The position numbers and the translations under genes were made by a program. A DNA stretch of 60,206 nucleotides from Fischerella muscicola PCC 7414. Its GTDB lineage: Bacteria; Cyanobacteriota; Cyanobacteriia; Cyanobacteriales; Nostocaceae. Numbering within the stretch: the first letter of the stretch is position 1; every line of letters starts with the position of its first letter. The DNA lies in assembly GCF_000317205.1 (NCBI RefSeq), contig NZ_AJLK01000196.1:1-60206 (forward strand). The letters are read 5' to 3'. Positions 36,107 to 45,734 of this stretch are shown here, piece by piece. The notes below the pieces were generated by a model, which ran no database searches, had not been told where the DNA came from, and saw only the letters and a program-made list of their open reading frames with translations.

Positions 36107-36709
36107 TTAACCAACTTTAGCTATCTCGGCATGTTCAATCCTTGTACCAAGTACCTTCAAAAATTCTGCTAGCCAACGAGGATGAGCTGGCCAAGCGGGT
36201 GCAGTTACCAAGTTACCATCAACTATTGCCTCATCAGCTGGAATCTCGACATAATGACCACCTGCACGGTGTACATCCGGACCACAAGCAGGATAAGCAG
36301 TACAACTCTTTCCTACTAATACATCTGCTGCTGCTAGTAGTTGTAAACCGTGACATATAGCAGCTATTGGTTTATTTGTTTGGGCAAAGTGCCGAGTAAT
36401 TTCTAACACCTTTTGATTCAAACGGATATACTCTGGTGCGCGTCCTCCAGGGATAACTAGAGCATCATAAGTATCAGGTTTTACTTCATCAAAAGTGGCA
36501 TTTAAAGTAAAATTGTGACCTGGTTTTTCACTATAAGTTTGATCTCCCTCAAAGTCATGAACAGCAGTTCGCACCTTTTCGCCTGCTTGTTTGTTAGGGC
36601 AAACTGCATGAACAGTATGTCCAACCATTTGTAGCGCTTGGAAGGGAACCATCACTTCGTAGTCTTCTACATAATCCCCAACGAGCATTAAAATTTTCTT
36701 GGCAGCCAT
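36107..36709 (-). CDS. DJ-1/PfpI family protein
   Basis: A 200-residue member of the class I glutamine-amidotransferase-like superfamily. The nucleophile elbow is [13 protein letters not shown], with Cys in the expected place; the conserved Glu lies in the N-terminal DYVEDYEVM segment. Also seen are [20 protein letters not shown] and [20 protein letters not shown]. Members act as glyoxalase III-like or protein deglycase or chaperone-like proteins; which applies here is open. Start ATG 36709 has AGGATATAAAA close upstream. It is flanked by a 300-bp gap without genes (35807-36106). Confidence 0.9.
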   Translation of the reverse strand: MAAKKILMLVGDYVEDYEVMVPFQALQMVGHTVHAVCPNKQAGEKVRTAVHDFEGDQTYSEKPGHNFTLNATFDEVKPDTYDALVIPGGRAPEYIRLNQKVLEITRHFAQTNKPIAAICHGLQLLAAADVLVGKSCTAYPACGPDVHRAGGHYVEIPADEAIVDGNLVTAPAWPAHPRWLAEFLKVLGTRIEHAEIAKVG

Positions 36710-36838
36710 ATTTTATATCCTCGCTTGCATGGTAAAAAATAATTTCACAAACACCTACATGATTTTGATGTCTTGGTGTCTCGGTATGATCAAACACTTT
36801 ATATCAAAAACTTTGCTTCAGTAACAATCCCAAAATTT

Positions 36839-37294
36839 TTATAACAAATTAAATTCCTTCAAAGCCGGTAAAAAGTTTTTGTTCTCATGGTGAGAACGGC
36901 TTAATTTAATCAGGGCAAAGCGTTGTAAATCATTGAGATTTGACCAGTGTTCAGTGGTAAGAGTTACACCCATCTCTTGAGCTTTTTCATACACACTAGC
37001 TGGCACAGTAGTAGTATCCATCCAAGCTGGATGAAATTCAACAGTTAATTCTGCTACAGGTGTACCAGTGCGTTGTAAAATTAAATCTTGAATATATTTG
37101 CGATAAGCTTGAATTTCAGATTCTGTAGTGCAAGGTAATTCAACAAGTTGTTGACGCTCTACTTGAGTCATGTGATTCCAATCTGATAATTTCAGTTTGA
37201 TACCACAGGTATCGAGCTTACAACGTACCTGCATAGGGATACAACGCAGAGAATCAACAAAATCTGCTTCAAATTGAAAAAATTCTGTTGCCAT
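36839..37294 (-). CDS. Nitrate reductase-associated protein
   Basis: A 151-residue protein of the PF09655 family: FFQFEADFVDSLRCIPMQVR, KLDTCGIKLKLSDWNHMTQV, ERQQLVELPCTTESEIQAYR. The first ATG in a good context is at 37294 (MATEFFQF), so the upstream extension to 37315 was dropped. In other cyanobacteria the family is often found beside nitrate assimilation genes; none are visible here. Its biochemical role is not established. It runs on the same strand as the PsiE-like gene upstream. Confidence 0.8.
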   Translation of the reverse strand: MATEFFQFEADFVDSLRCIPMQVRCKLDTCGIKLKLSDWNHMTQVERQQLVELPCTTESEIQAYRKYIQDLILQRTGTPVAELTVEFHPAWMDTTTVPASVYEKAQEMGVTLTTEHWSNLNDLQRFALIKLSRSHHENKNFLPALKEFNLL

Positions 37295-37358
37295 AACTTT
37301 GAGCAAAATAAACAAGTAATTACCGTGGGAGTCAAAGCTTTGCGCCTCTACCCCATAT

Positions 37359-37811
37359 TTAATTTTTACTGTTAGTTCGACGAATTATCCAATAACTAAT
37401 TGAAAGAGCAAGTAGAGCGATGCCTAAACCGATAATATCAATTCCAGAAACTTTGTCTAAATCCAAAATAATAATTTTACGTGCTACAGCAATTAAAGAA
37501 GTTACAATTACTAATTCTACTTGTAGAACATGTTTTTTGAGATAACCTGTGATATTCTCAAGAATTTCTAAAGCAATCAAAATATTTAAAAATAAGCCAA
37601 AAATTTTAAATAAAGTTGTGTTGAACTTACCATATGGCGTATCAAATAATTCTCTCAATAAAAAAATACCTAAATCAAACACAGCCACAAAAATTACTAC
37701 CACCATCATCACAGAGAGAACTTTTGATACAAGCACCTCTATATTTTCAATCAGGTGCATAAAGTTTTCATCTTGTCCTGTTTCCCGAATGCGCTTAAAC
37801 AGTTTTCTCAT
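37359..37811 (-). CDS. PsiE-like phosphate-starvation-inducible membrane protein
   Basis: A 150-residue integral membrane protein with about four helices (SKVLSVMMVVVIFVAVFDLG, FKIFGLFLNILIALEILENI, LVIVTSLIAVARKIIIL, IIGLGIALLALSISYWII). The ENI.GYLKKH segment and overall layout match the PsiE family. The ATG at 37811 was chosen because AGAGGG lies about 8 bp upstream; a GTG three codons earlier would have no spacer. The function of PsiE is unknown. The neighbouring gene is the nitrate reductase-associated protein. Confidence 0.8.
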   Translation of the reverse strand: MRKLFKRIRETGQDENFMHLIENIEVLVSKVLSVMMVVVIFVAVFDLGIFLLRELFDTPYGKFNTTLFKIFGLFLNILIALEILENITGYLKKHVLQVELVIVTSLIAVARKIIILDLDKVSGIDIIGLGIALLALSISYWIIRRTNSKN

Positions 37812-38279
37812 CTGCCACACCCTCTGCTAGATAATCGGTGATAGCAATTACATAACTTGGTTATGATTCCAGGGTCAACCCCTTGGGAAAAATAATGCTA
37901 TTGGGTCGTGTAAACTCGAATCAATCTACAAAAGTTATTGCAATAAAATTATTTTTAATCATAAGTCAAAATGTATATAAAGCATTAGATATAGATATGC
38001 TTATAAAACTCAGATAGTTTTTCGCTAATATTTTGTGTTCGCCCAAAATAAATCTTTGGAAATTAATAATAAACCTGCCTGGAAAATAAAAATATCCCGC
38101 CCTCAAATAAAATTGGGACTAAAAGCTCAAGTTAGCTTTTAGCTAACTAGTGGTCTATTGCATTAATTTATGCTTACCCACAAGATCCCCGACTTTTTTA
38201 AAAAGTCGGGGATCTTGCCCCTCGCAACTCCTCCCATACCCCTACACCCCCCACACCCATTTTCAACACAGATGTAATA
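37812..38279. other. AT-rich intergenic region with one long hairpin
   Basis: No gene is seen. A near-perfect 37-bp inverted repeat occupies 38181-38217 (annotated separately). The remainder is AT-rich, and the segment 38221-38270 is C-rich low-complexity sequence. Confidence 0.5.
38181..38217. repeat. 18-bp-stem palindrome (AAGTCGGGGATCTTG type)
   Basis: Left arm 38181-38198 and right arm 38200-38217 are exact reverse complements around one base. It has no T-run after the stem. A related 31-bp palindrome with the same GACTTCTT...AAGAAGTCGGGG core lies at 53941-53971. It could terminate pepP transcription, but it looks like a dispersed element. Confidence 0.75.
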
Positions 38280-39662
38280 CTAACCACTAACTAATTCCTC
38301 TATTGCACTAGCATTAGTTGGCAAAGTATCTGTTAGTACTTCGCAACCATTATTTGTAACTAAAATATCATCTTCAATGCGAATACCACGTACATCTGCA
38401 AACAGAGATAAACGCTCCCAGTTTACTGTATATTGGTAGGTAGAACGTACTTTTTGATCATTTATAATCGCTGGGACTTGATAAAAACCAGGCTCAATTG
38501 TGACTAACATACCTGCCTGTAAAGGACGATTTAAACGCAAATAGCTCAAACCAAAGCGATCGCTCCTTTTTCGTCCTGGTTCATACCCGGCTAAATCGCC
38601 CAAATCTTCCATATCATGGACATCCAAACCCAGCAGATGGCCAATACCATGAGGAAAAAATAAGGAATGGGCATCCCTTTCCACCAAATTTTCGGCATCT
38701 CCTCGCAAAATGCCTAAATCTACCAAACCCTGAGCAATAACAGTACATGCCAACAGATGAATATCTCGGTATTCTACACCAGGCCGAACCTGGGCAATAC
38801 AAGCATCATGGGCTGCCAAGACTACATCATAAATATCCCGTTGGGTAGATGAAAATTTTCCACTCACAGGCCAGGTACGAGTCACATCACTTGCCCAACC
38901 CATTTCTGTTTCAGCACCGACATCAGCAAGCAATAAGTCACCTGGTTGTAGAGAGTGGTGATACTGTTCGTTATGGAGAACTTCGCCGTGAACGGTAACG
39001 ATACTGTGGTAGGCAGTAGTCATATTGTGGGCGATGATGACTTTTTCCATCGCTGCGCGCACTTCTGCTTCTATTTTGGCGCTTGGTGTTGCTGCCATAC
39101 CTGCTTTATGTGCCTCAACGGTGACAGCAACAGCTTTTCGCAATTCGGCTAATGCTCCTTGATCGTGGGTGAGACGTAACTCAATAATGGCTTGGGCTAA
39201 CTCTAAATCAATGCCTTGCAGTTGATTTCGTGGTAGTACCCATCTATTCAATAGTTGTGATTGTTGTGTCCAAGTAGCTGCATCTTGGACAGGAATTGTC
39301 GCTGCTTCTTCTAGATATAACTCTAATTCTGCCATTGGATAGGCTGCATCTGCCCCGATTTGGGTAGCTATTTCTTCTCGACTGGGCATTTCACCATGCC
39401 ACAGGGCGCTACTAGGGGCGGGATCATCAATGAATAACTCCAGCTTCCCTGCTTCGAGGCGAATAGCGGCGTTTGGTAGGGGTAATCCTGCAAAGTAGAG
39501 AAAATGGCTGCTAGCCCGGAAAGGAAAAACATTGGCTGGAAAATTGCGTGGACTACTGCTTCCTGACCAAAGAATTGCGGGAAAATCAATGTGGCTAGCT
39601 AATTTTTGTCTGCGCTGGCGTAGGGTCTCGATAAGGGAAGTGCAGGTATTATGGATGAGCAT
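38280..39662 (-). CDS. pepP: Xaa-Pro aminopeptidase (aminopeptidase P)
   Basis: A 460-residue dinuclear-metal peptidase of family M24B that removes an N-terminal residue before proline. The N-terminal creatinase-like domain (about 1-175) includes FPFRASSHFLYFAGLPLPNA. Metal ligands lie in LLADVGAETEMGWASDVTRT (two Asp), FFPHGIGHLLGLDVHD (His), MLVTIEPGFYQVP (Glu), and VRGIRIEDDILVT (Glu). Length matches the E. coli enzyme (about 440). Downstream on the same strand is only the palindrome at 38181; the start ATG at 39662 follows a tract of GTTATCAGTTATCAGTTA repeats. Confidence 0.93.
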   Translation of the reverse strand: MLIHNTCTSLIETLRQRRQKLASHIDFPAILWSGSSSPRNFPANVFPFRASSHFLYFAGLPLPNAAIRLEAGKLELFIDDPAPSSALWHGEMPSREEIATQIGADAAYPMAELELYLEEAATIPVQDAATWTQQSQLLNRWVLPRNQLQGIDLELAQAIIELRLTHDQGALAELRKAVAVTVEAHKAGMAATPSAKIEAEVRAAMEKVIIAHNMTTAYHSIVTVHGEVLHNEQYHHSLQPGDLLLADVGAETEMGWASDVTRTWPVSGKFSSTQRDIYDVVLAAHDACIAQVRPGVEYRDIHLLACTVIAQGLVDLGILRGDAENLVERDAHSLFFPHGIGHLLGLDVHDMEDLGDLAGYEPGRKRSDRFGLSYLRLNRPLQAGMLVTIEPGFYQVPAIINDQKVRSTYQYTVNWERLSLFADVRGIRIEDDILVTNNGCEVLTDTLPTNASAIEELVSG

Positions 39663-39812
39663 GGCAGAGGAAAGTTAAGTGGTTATCAGTTATCAGTTAT
39701 CAGTTTCATTACTGGCGAAACACCGCACTAATTGGTGTTGGGCTTTGGTGGTGCTTATTTCCAGAATATGCCTGATAACTGTTAACTGTTAACTGTTAAC
39801 TGAATTTAATTT

Positions 39813-40037
39813 CTAATCATCATCGTCGTCATCATCGTTATTTTGTCGTTGGTTATTTTGTCTGTCGTCATCATCGTCATCTGACTCTGATTGATTTGTG
39901 TTATTCTCTTGTTGTTCTTGAGTTTCACCTCCTACACCAAAGTTACAGGCAACTAATCCCCCTGGTAAGATGACTAAGCTAGCAGCAGCGAGAATAGCCC
40001 AAATGTCTTTTTTTCTCCAACGCTCGATATGGAACAT
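39813..40037 (-). CDS. Small putative lipoprotein with Asp/Asn/Gln-rich tail
   Basis: 74 residues: a basic N-terminus, a hydrophobic segment (WAILAAASLVILPGGLVAC) ending in a lipobox-like GLVAC, then a tail of Glu, Gln, Asn and Asp that ends in seven consecutive aspartates. The tail could bind calcium or other cations at the membrane surface; that is inference. The Asp codons (GAT/GAC) create short DNA repeats that can expand or contract. No other domain. The gene is isolated. Confidence 0.65.
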   Translation of the reverse strand: MFHIERWRKKDIWAILAAASLVILPGGLVACNFGVGGETQEQQENNTNQSESDDDDDDRQNNQRQNNDDDDDDD

Positions 40038-40376
40038 AGACTTGATTTTTTGAAACTTTACTTATTTTTAAGGTACTGCGAGTTGGAATTTTTAAGTTAG
40101 AGACGCTAGAGAATCGGATGCAAAAGAGAACGGCAAACAGGGAATAGCAAACAGATACAGCGATTTCTGTTTCTGGGAAAATGGATAAATATTTTTGCGT
40201 CGGTACTTAAATTTAATCGTTATTTGCGATCGCTTTCACGTTTGTGGCGAATGTGGTTTCATTCATAAAGAACATTACAACGTTGGTCACAAACATTACG
40301 ATGTTCTCTATGGATGAACCGATTTTTGTGATCAACGTTAATTTAGTAAGTGCGAGCTTATTGTTAAATTATAGAA
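40038..40376. other. Intergenic region, no gene seen
   Basis: Divergent leader between the small lipoprotein and a DUF4332 gene. It contains a HIP1-related GCGATCGC and a loose inverted repeat GAACATTACAACGTTGGTCA ... CATTACGATGTTC at 40270-40305, where a regulator could bind. Nothing else is recognised. Confidence 0.4.
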
Positions 40377-40814
40377 ATGTCTCCTAAACCTAAAGCGCCA
40401 GTTAATCTTGTACAATCGTGTGACTGGCCGATTGAACAATTACCAGGATTATCTCAGCAAGAAGTATCTCAACTGCAAAATTGCGGTATTGCCACTACAA
40501 AAGCGCTAATTGAACAAAGCCCAACTCTTCAGGCTAAAGTGAAACTCGCCAATAAACTGCAAATTCATCTTCAGTATGTTAATAAATGGGTAGCATTAGC
40601 AGATTTAGCCCGAATTCCTAGTGTTGGTACTCAGTATTGTGGCTTGTTACTTCATGCTGGTGTTGGTTCTGTAGCCTTACTGGCGAATCTTCCCACTCAC
40701 AGATTACACAAACAAATTTTGCGCTTGCAAGTGGCGACAATGCAACGACGAGATTTATGTCCTTCTGTTGAGCAAGTACAGCAGTGGATTCAGGAAGCTC
40801 AAGCGATCACCTAA
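40377..40814 (+). CDS. DUF4332 domain protein (tandem helix-hairpin-helix type)
   Basis: A 145-residue soluble protein. Two helix-hairpin-helix-like units are visible: IEQLPGLSQQEVSQLQNCGI (residues about 18-40) and LADLARIPSVGTQYCGLLLH with AGVGSVALLANLP (about 75-105). The DUF4332 family resembles nucleic-acid-binding HhH domains, but its function is unknown. The 3' end overlaps the convergent TetR gene by 4 bp. Confidence 0.8.
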   Translation: MSPKPKAPVNLVQSCDWPIEQLPGLSQQEVSQLQNCGIATTKALIEQSPTLQAKVKLANKLQIHLQYVNKWVALADLARIPSVGTQYCGLLLHAGVGSVALLANLPTHRLHKQILRLQVATMQRRDLCPSVEQVQQWIQEAQAIT

Positions 40815-41425
40815 TCTTTAGCTAACACACCATTGAGGAAAATATCAGCGAGTCCTTCTGCCATTTGCTGCATTTGTTGAGGGGAAGCATCAGGTTCCAT
40901 CAGGGTATTGTGAGAAAAACCTGCGATCGCAAACATTCCCAAGAAGACTTTCGCCACCAATTTGGCATCCATTTGGCGATAAATGCCTTTATCCATTGCG
41001 GTTTGGAAAAAGGCTTCAGCAACATCAGTCATTTTGTCAATCACTTCTGACTGGATGCGATCGCGCAAATCTGGGTGAAATTGTGCCTCCATGAAACACA
41101 CCCGCATCAAGTCGGCACTTTTTTGCATGTTCCACATCCGGCGGCGCATTACCTGCGCCACTGCTTTATAACTGCCCATTTCACTTAATTCTGTCAGCAA
41201 ATCGGTGAGAATCTCCACCCAGCCAGCAGTTGCTACCTCTACCAAAATGGCCTTTTTATTTGGAAAATGACGAAATAGCGTCCCTTCCGCGACTCCAGCA
41301 GCCTGTGCTAAGTCGCGGGTGGTGGTACCATCAAATCCCTGGGAGGCAAACAAGCGCCGTGCTGCCTGTAAAATACGGCCACGGGTTTGTGCCTCTGATG
41401 GCGGAGGAGAATTAAAAACACGCAT
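40811..41425 (-). CDS. TetR-family transcriptional regulator
   Basis: A 204-residue regulator. The N-terminal helix-turn-helix is clear: RILQAARRLFASQGFDGTTT, RDLAQAAGVAEGTLFRHFPN, KKAILVEV. The rest is a helical ligand-binding domain with a TetR-like C-terminus. It is divergent from the M16 peptidase pair at 41603, with about 180 bp between, so it may control that operon or itself. The effector is unknown. Confidence 0.88.
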   Translation of the reverse strand: MRVFNSPPPSEAQTRGRILQAARRLFASQGFDGTTTRDLAQAAGVAEGTLFRHFPNKKAILVEVATAGWVEILTDLLTELSEMGSYKAVAQVMRRRMWNMQKSADLMRVCFMEAQFHPDLRDRIQSEVIDKMTDVAEAFFQTAMDKGIYRQMDAKLVAKVFLGMFAIAGFSHNTLMEPDASPQQMQQMAEGLADIFLNGVLAKD

Positions 41426-41602
41426 AACAGTTATAGTGAAATATCCGGAACAGGACTCGTAGCATTATTGTCTTACGACAAGTACAAAAAACACAGAAAG
41501 CTTAATACAAGATTAACGCTCTACTCGCAAGTAGCTCGGGTTTTCGGTAACAAAACTTTACTTCTAATTTTGCTTATGAATCATGCCAATTTTGGATTGC
41601 CA

Positions 41603-43150
41603 ATGTTGAGACACAAAGCAAGTCGTCTGATTGCCATTTTGCTTTTAGCATTAACTTTGTGGTGGGGATTATCACCAGAAGTTGCTTTTGCTAAAACTCA
41701 AACTCCACCAGCCCAAAGCTCAATTCAACCCTATCTGGATCGAGTGATTAAGCAGTTGAGTGAGTTTCGTCTTGACAATGGGATGAAGTTCATTGTCTTG
41801 GAACGCCATCAAGCACCTGTAGTTTCTTTTCTTACCTATGCTGATGTCGGTGGTGTTGATGAACCAGATAAAAAAACTGGTGTAGCACACTTTTTAGAAC
41901 ATTTAGCTTTTAAAGGTACGACGAGAATTGGTACAAAAGACTACAAAGCAGAAAAGCCCTTACTAGACAAGTTGGATCAACTAGCTGCCCAAATTGAAGC
42001 TGCCCAAGCTGCCGGCAAGAAAGATGAAGTGGCTAAGTTGACAGCGCAATTTGAGCAAGTAGAAGCACAAGCAGCCAAACTTGTCAATCAAAATGAATTG
42101 GGACGAATTGTAGAACAGGCGGGAGGTGTAAACTTAAATGCTAATACCTCCACAGAAGCCACCCGTTATTTTTACAGCTTTCCTGCTAACAAATTGGAAT
42201 TGTGGATGTCGCTGGAATCAGAACGTTTTCTTGAACCTGTATTTCGGGAGTTTTATAAAGAAAAAAATGTGATTTTGGAAGAACGACGCCTGCGGGTAGA
42301 TAATTCTCCAATTGGGCTGATGTTAGAGAAGTTTATCGATACAGCTTTCCAAGTCCATCCCTACAGGCGTCCAATCATTGGTTATGACGAAGATATCCGC
42401 AACTTGACGCGGGAAGATGTGCAAAAGTTTTTTGATGCGTACTACGTGCCGAGTAATTTAACTATGGCTGTTGTGGGAGATGTTAACCCTAACGAAGTTA
42501 AAAGACTAGCGCAAATCTACTTTGGACGCTACAAAGCTAAACCCAAAGCTGTGGCAAAACTGCCAGTGGAACCGCCACAAAAACAAACTCGGGAAGTAAC
42601 TGTCAAGTTAAATTCTCAACCTTGGTACTTGGAAGGTTATCATCGTCCGGCACTTACCCATCCAGATGATGCTGTTTATGAAATTATTGGTAGTTTGCTC
42701 AGCGATGGACGGACATCACGTCTGTATAAATCTTTAGTGGAAAAACAGCAATTAGCACTTTCAGCCCAAGGTTTTAGTGGTTTTCCCGGAGATAAGTATC
42801 CGAATTTGATGTTATTTTATGCTCTCACGGCTCCGGGACATACGGTTGATGAAGTCGCGATCGCTTTACGCCAGGAAATTGACAGACTCAAGACGGAACC
42901 TGTGTCAGCGATGGAATTAGATCGAGTCAAAACCAAAGCAAGGGCAGAATTGTTGCGATCGCTTGATTCTAATATGGGCATGGCGCAGCAGTTGTTGGAG
43001 TATGAGGTGAAAACTGGTTCTTGGCGAAATTTATTTAAGCAGTTGGAGCAATTGCAAGCTGTGAGCGCTGCGGATGTTCAGCGAGTAGCAAAGGCAACTT
43101 TTACATCCGAGAATCGCACAATTGGTAAATTGTTGTCACAACAGGGATGA
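41603..43150 (+). CDS. M16-family zinc protease, catalytic subunit
   Basis: Insulinase-type peptidase (M16B) of about 515 residues. The zinc motif is HFLEH (in TGVAHFLEHLAFKGT), with the third ligand Glu further on in the LNANTSTEATRYFY-containing helix region. The start at 41603 (MLRHKASRLIAILLLALTLW) gives a textbook signal peptide ending AFA; ATG 41576 and a TTG at 41468 are alternatives. A Lys/Gln/Ala-rich insertion (about 110-160) is present. It is followed 3 bp later by a second M16 gene, as expected for the two-subunit arrangement of this family. Confidence 0.9.
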   Translation: MLRHKASRLIAILLLALTLWWGLSPEVAFAKTQTPPAQSSIQPYLDRVIKQLSEFRLDNGMKFIVLERHQAPVVSFLTYADVGGVDEPDKKTGVAHFLEHLAFKGTTRIGTKDYKAEKPLLDKLDQLAAQIEAAQAAGKKDEVAKLTAQFEQVEAQAAKLVNQNELGRIVEQAGGVNLNANTSTEATRYFYSFPANKLELWMSLESERFLEPVFREFYKEKNVILEERRLRVDNSPIGLMLEKFIDTAFQVHPYRRPIIGYDEDIRNLTREDVQKFFDAYYVPSNLTMAVVGDVNPNEVKRLAQIYFGRYKAKPKAVAKLPVEPPQKQTREVTVKLNSQPWYLEGYHRPALTHPDDAVYEIIGSLLSDGRTSRLYKSLVEKQQLALSAQGFSGFPGDKYPNLMLFYALTAPGHTVDEVAIALRQEIDRLKTEPVSAMELDRVKTKARAELLRSLDSNMGMAQQLLEYEVKTGSWRNLFKQLEQLQAVSAADVQRVAKATFTSENRTIGKLLSQQG

Positions 43151-43231
43151 GGAATGAACCACAGAGGCGCAGAGGACGCAGAGGAAAAAAGAAGAGGTAT
43201 GAAGAGGTATAAAAGAACGGGCAAAAAGCAG

Positions 43232-44707
43232 ATGAAAATCCAAGGTTTTAAATTTAAGGGGTTGGTTTATGCAGTGGTTGCTGCTTTTGTCTTGGTACTT
43301 TTAACTTTTAATTTTTCTTGGGCGGCGACAGCAGCGAAGCATTATACAGAGTTAGAGTTTGCGCCATTACCTGAGATTAAGTTGCCGAAGTATGAGCGAT
43401 ATAAGTTGGATAACGGTATGGTGGTTTATTTGATGGAAAATCACGAATTACCGTTGGTGAGTGGTGCGGCGTTGATTGGTACTGGCGATCGCTTTGAACC
43501 ATCAGATAAAGTAGGCTTAGCTCAGATGGTAGGGACGGTGATGCGGACTGGGGGAACTCGTTCCCATACACCTGATGAGTTAAACCAGATGTTGGAACAA
43601 CGGGCAGCTTCGGTAGAGACTGATATTAATGAAACTAGTGGCACTGCTAATTTTGAAGCGCTGAGTGAAGATGTAGATACTGTATTGGGGTTGTTTGCTG
43701 AGATACTGCGTGAACCTATGTTTGCTGAGGATAAACTAGCCCTAGCAAAGACGCAAGAACGGGGTAAGATTTCCCGCCGCAATGATGATCCCAATGAAAT
43801 TGCCCAACGGGAATTTAAGAAATTAGTCTACGGTAAGGATAGTCCTTATGCCCGTACAACAGAGTATGGGACGTTGGATAAAATTTCTCGTCCGGATTTG
43901 GTGAAGTTTTACCAACAGTATTTTTATCCCAACAATATGATCTTGGGGATTGTGGGCGATTTTGACTCTAAAAAGATGAAATCCCTGATTCAAGCTAAGT
44001 TTGGTGACTGGAAACCCAATCCCAATCTTACTAAACCCCAGTTACCACAAGTCACAGCCAAAGGTGGCGGCGTCTTTTTTGTCAATCGACCACAACTGAC
44101 TCAGAGTAGCATTCTCATTGGTCATTTGGGAGGACAATTTAACAATCCCGACTATCCAGCGTTGGATGTGTTAAATGGGGTATTAAATGGTTTTGGTGGA
44201 CGTTTGTTTAATGAAGTGCGATCGCGTCAGGGTTTAGCTTACTCTGTATACGGTTACTGGAGTCCGCGTTATGATTATCCTGGTATATTCGTTGCTGGTG
44301 GACAAACGCGATCAGATGCGACTGTACAGTTTGTGAAATCTTTGCAAGCGGAAATTAAACGCATCCAAACTCAACCAGTCACAGCTAAAGAGTTGGCTTT
44401 TGCTAAGGAGTCTACTCTCAATTCATTTGTTTTCAATTTTGAAGACCCCGCGCAAACTTTATCGCGTTTGATGCGATATGAATATTATGGCTATCCCTCT
44501 GATTTTCTCTTCCGTTACCAAAAAGCAGTAGCAGCAACCACAGCAGCTGATGTCCAGAGAGTAGCACAGAAATACCTCAAACCAGATGCTTTAGTAACTT
44601 TGGTTGTGGGGAATCAAACAGCGATCAACCCACCATTGACACAGCTAGCTAAACAAATAACATCAATAGATGTGACTATTCCTGGTTCACCCCAAGTACA
44701 AAGTTAA
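43232..44707 (+). CDS. M16-family protease-like protein, zinc motif lost (partner subunit)
   Basis: A paralogue of the preceding gene with about 490 residues from ATG 43232 (MKIQGFKFKGLVYAVVAAFV), which starts a signal anchor. Where the partner has HFLEH this protein reads KVGLAQMVGTVMRTGG, so it cannot bind zinc. The conserved C-terminal region (RLFNEVRSRQGLAYSVYGYW) is intact. M16B heterodimers pair an active and an inactive subunit. The longer frame from 43154 begins NHRGAEDAEEKRRG, which is the translation of a widespread intergenic repeat (CACAGAGGCGCAGAGGACGC, 43159-43178), so it was not used. Confidence 0.88.
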   Translation: MKIQGFKFKGLVYAVVAAFVLVLLTFNFSWAATAAKHYTELEFAPLPEIKLPKYERYKLDNGMVVYLMENHELPLVSGAALIGTGDRFEPSDKVGLAQMVGTVMRTGGTRSHTPDELNQMLEQRAASVETDINETSGTANFEALSEDVDTVLGLFAEILREPMFAEDKLALAKTQERGKISRRNDDPNEIAQREFKKLVYGKDSPYARTTEYGTLDKISRPDLVKFYQQYFYPNNMILGIVGDFDSKKMKSLIQAKFGDWKPNPNLTKPQLPQVTAKGGGVFFVNRPQLTQSSILIGHLGGQFNNPDYPALDVLNGVLNGFGGRLFNEVRSRQGLAYSVYGYWSPRYDYPGIFVAGGQTRSDATVQFVKSLQAEIKRIQTQPVTAKELAFAKESTLNSFVFNFEDPAQTLSRLMRYEYYGYPSDFLFRYQKAVAATTAADVQRVAQKYLKPDALVTLVVGNQTAINPPLTQLAKQITSIDVTIPGSPQVQS

Positions 44708-44723
44708 GTTGATTCAGTATCAT

Positions 44724-44762
44724 GAGAACTCGGTTGATGATCTCAGCCGGGTTTTTTATTTA
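44724..44762 (+). terminator. Likely terminator of the M16 operon
   Basis: AACTCGG, a loop, CCGGGTT, then TTTTATTTATATA, about 25-50 bp past the second M16 stop codon. The stem is 7 bp with one G-U pair and a T-rich tail. Confidence 0.65.
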
Positions 44763-44867
44763 TATAAGTTAGTCCGTTTTAATTAGACATAGCTTGTTTT
44801 CCTGCTCCCGATTTGTCAAATTTCAGAACTAATTTAGACTAGATACTGTTGCAAATAAATTAACAAG

Positions 44868-45641
44868 ATGAAATTCTGGTGTGAAGCGATCGCTATAACT
44901 CAGCGTATTTTAATTGAACTATTGCGGCGAAGACGCAGTTTAATTTTTTGGATTATTTTCCCTATTTCTATTCTGCTGATCAACGGATTTGTGTTAGCAG
45001 AAAGTATGCAGCTATCAACAGAAGAGGGTTTTGCATATGCTGCACCCTCAACTTTGGTAGGAGCAGCACTATTTTTTAGTTGTTTAGGTGGTAGTGTTGC
45101 CACTGTAGTCTCAGAACGAGAACAGCAAACCCTCAAACGCTTATTTATTTCACCTTTAAGTGGTACATCCTACTTTTTGGGAATTTTTTTAGCTCATAGT
45201 TGTATTGGTTTTGGACAAACACTAATTATTTATACTATTGCTGCTTTTTGGGGTACTACGTTTAAAGGTTCTGTATTTTTGGGTGCAATTATTATCTTAA
45301 TGAGTATTGTTGCTTATGTTGGTTTAGGCTTTATTTTGGGTACTCAATTAGCCCGCCGTACTGAAGATGTAAATTCTTTAGTAGCTGCTTTTGGTGTACC
45401 TTTGTTGATTTTAGGCGGAGCTTTTTTTCCAATTCGTTTTTTACCAAAAACACTACTGGAACTTGCCAAAATAAATCCTATTTATCACATGAATCAAGCT
45501 CTTTTAGCAGTATCAACCCAGGGGGAAAACTTACAAGATATTGCGTCTCATTTCCAGTTTTTATCAGGGTTTACTTTGATAATGATCTTAGGTGGATGGT
45601 TTTCTTATCGAAGGATGGTAATGCTAGAAAAAAGGCTGTAA
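44868..45641 (+). CDS. ABC-2 type exporter permease
   Basis: A 257-residue membrane protein with six predicted helices (SLIFWIIFPISILLINGFVL, VGAALFFSCLGGSVATVVS, GFGQTLIIYTIAAFWG, AIIILMSIVAYVGLGFILG, LVAAFGVPLLILGGAFFPIR, FTLIMILGGWFSY). The SEREQQTLKRLFISPLSG and LLELAKINPIYHMNQAL segments are ABC-2 family markers. It pairs with the ATPase gene starting 93 bp later. The substrate (drug, lipid or polysaccharide) cannot be read. Confidence 0.88.
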   Translation: MKFWCEAIAITQRILIELLRRRRSLIFWIIFPISILLINGFVLAESMQLSTEEGFAYAAPSTLVGAALFFSCLGGSVATVVSEREQQTLKRLFISPLSGTSYFLGIFLAHSCIGFGQTLIIYTIAAFWGTTFKGSVFLGAIIILMSIVAYVGLGFILGTQLARRTEDVNSLVAAFGVPLLILGGAFFPIRFLPKTLLELAKINPIYHMNQALLAVSTQGENLQDIASHFQFLSGFTLIMILGGWFSYRRMVMLEKRL

Positions 45642-45734
45642 TCAGTGAAATTGAAGAAAATAAATAATTACTAACTACTAACAGCCACCACACGAAGTTA
45701 TTTTGATTCGCTCACACCAAACAATCTAATTATT

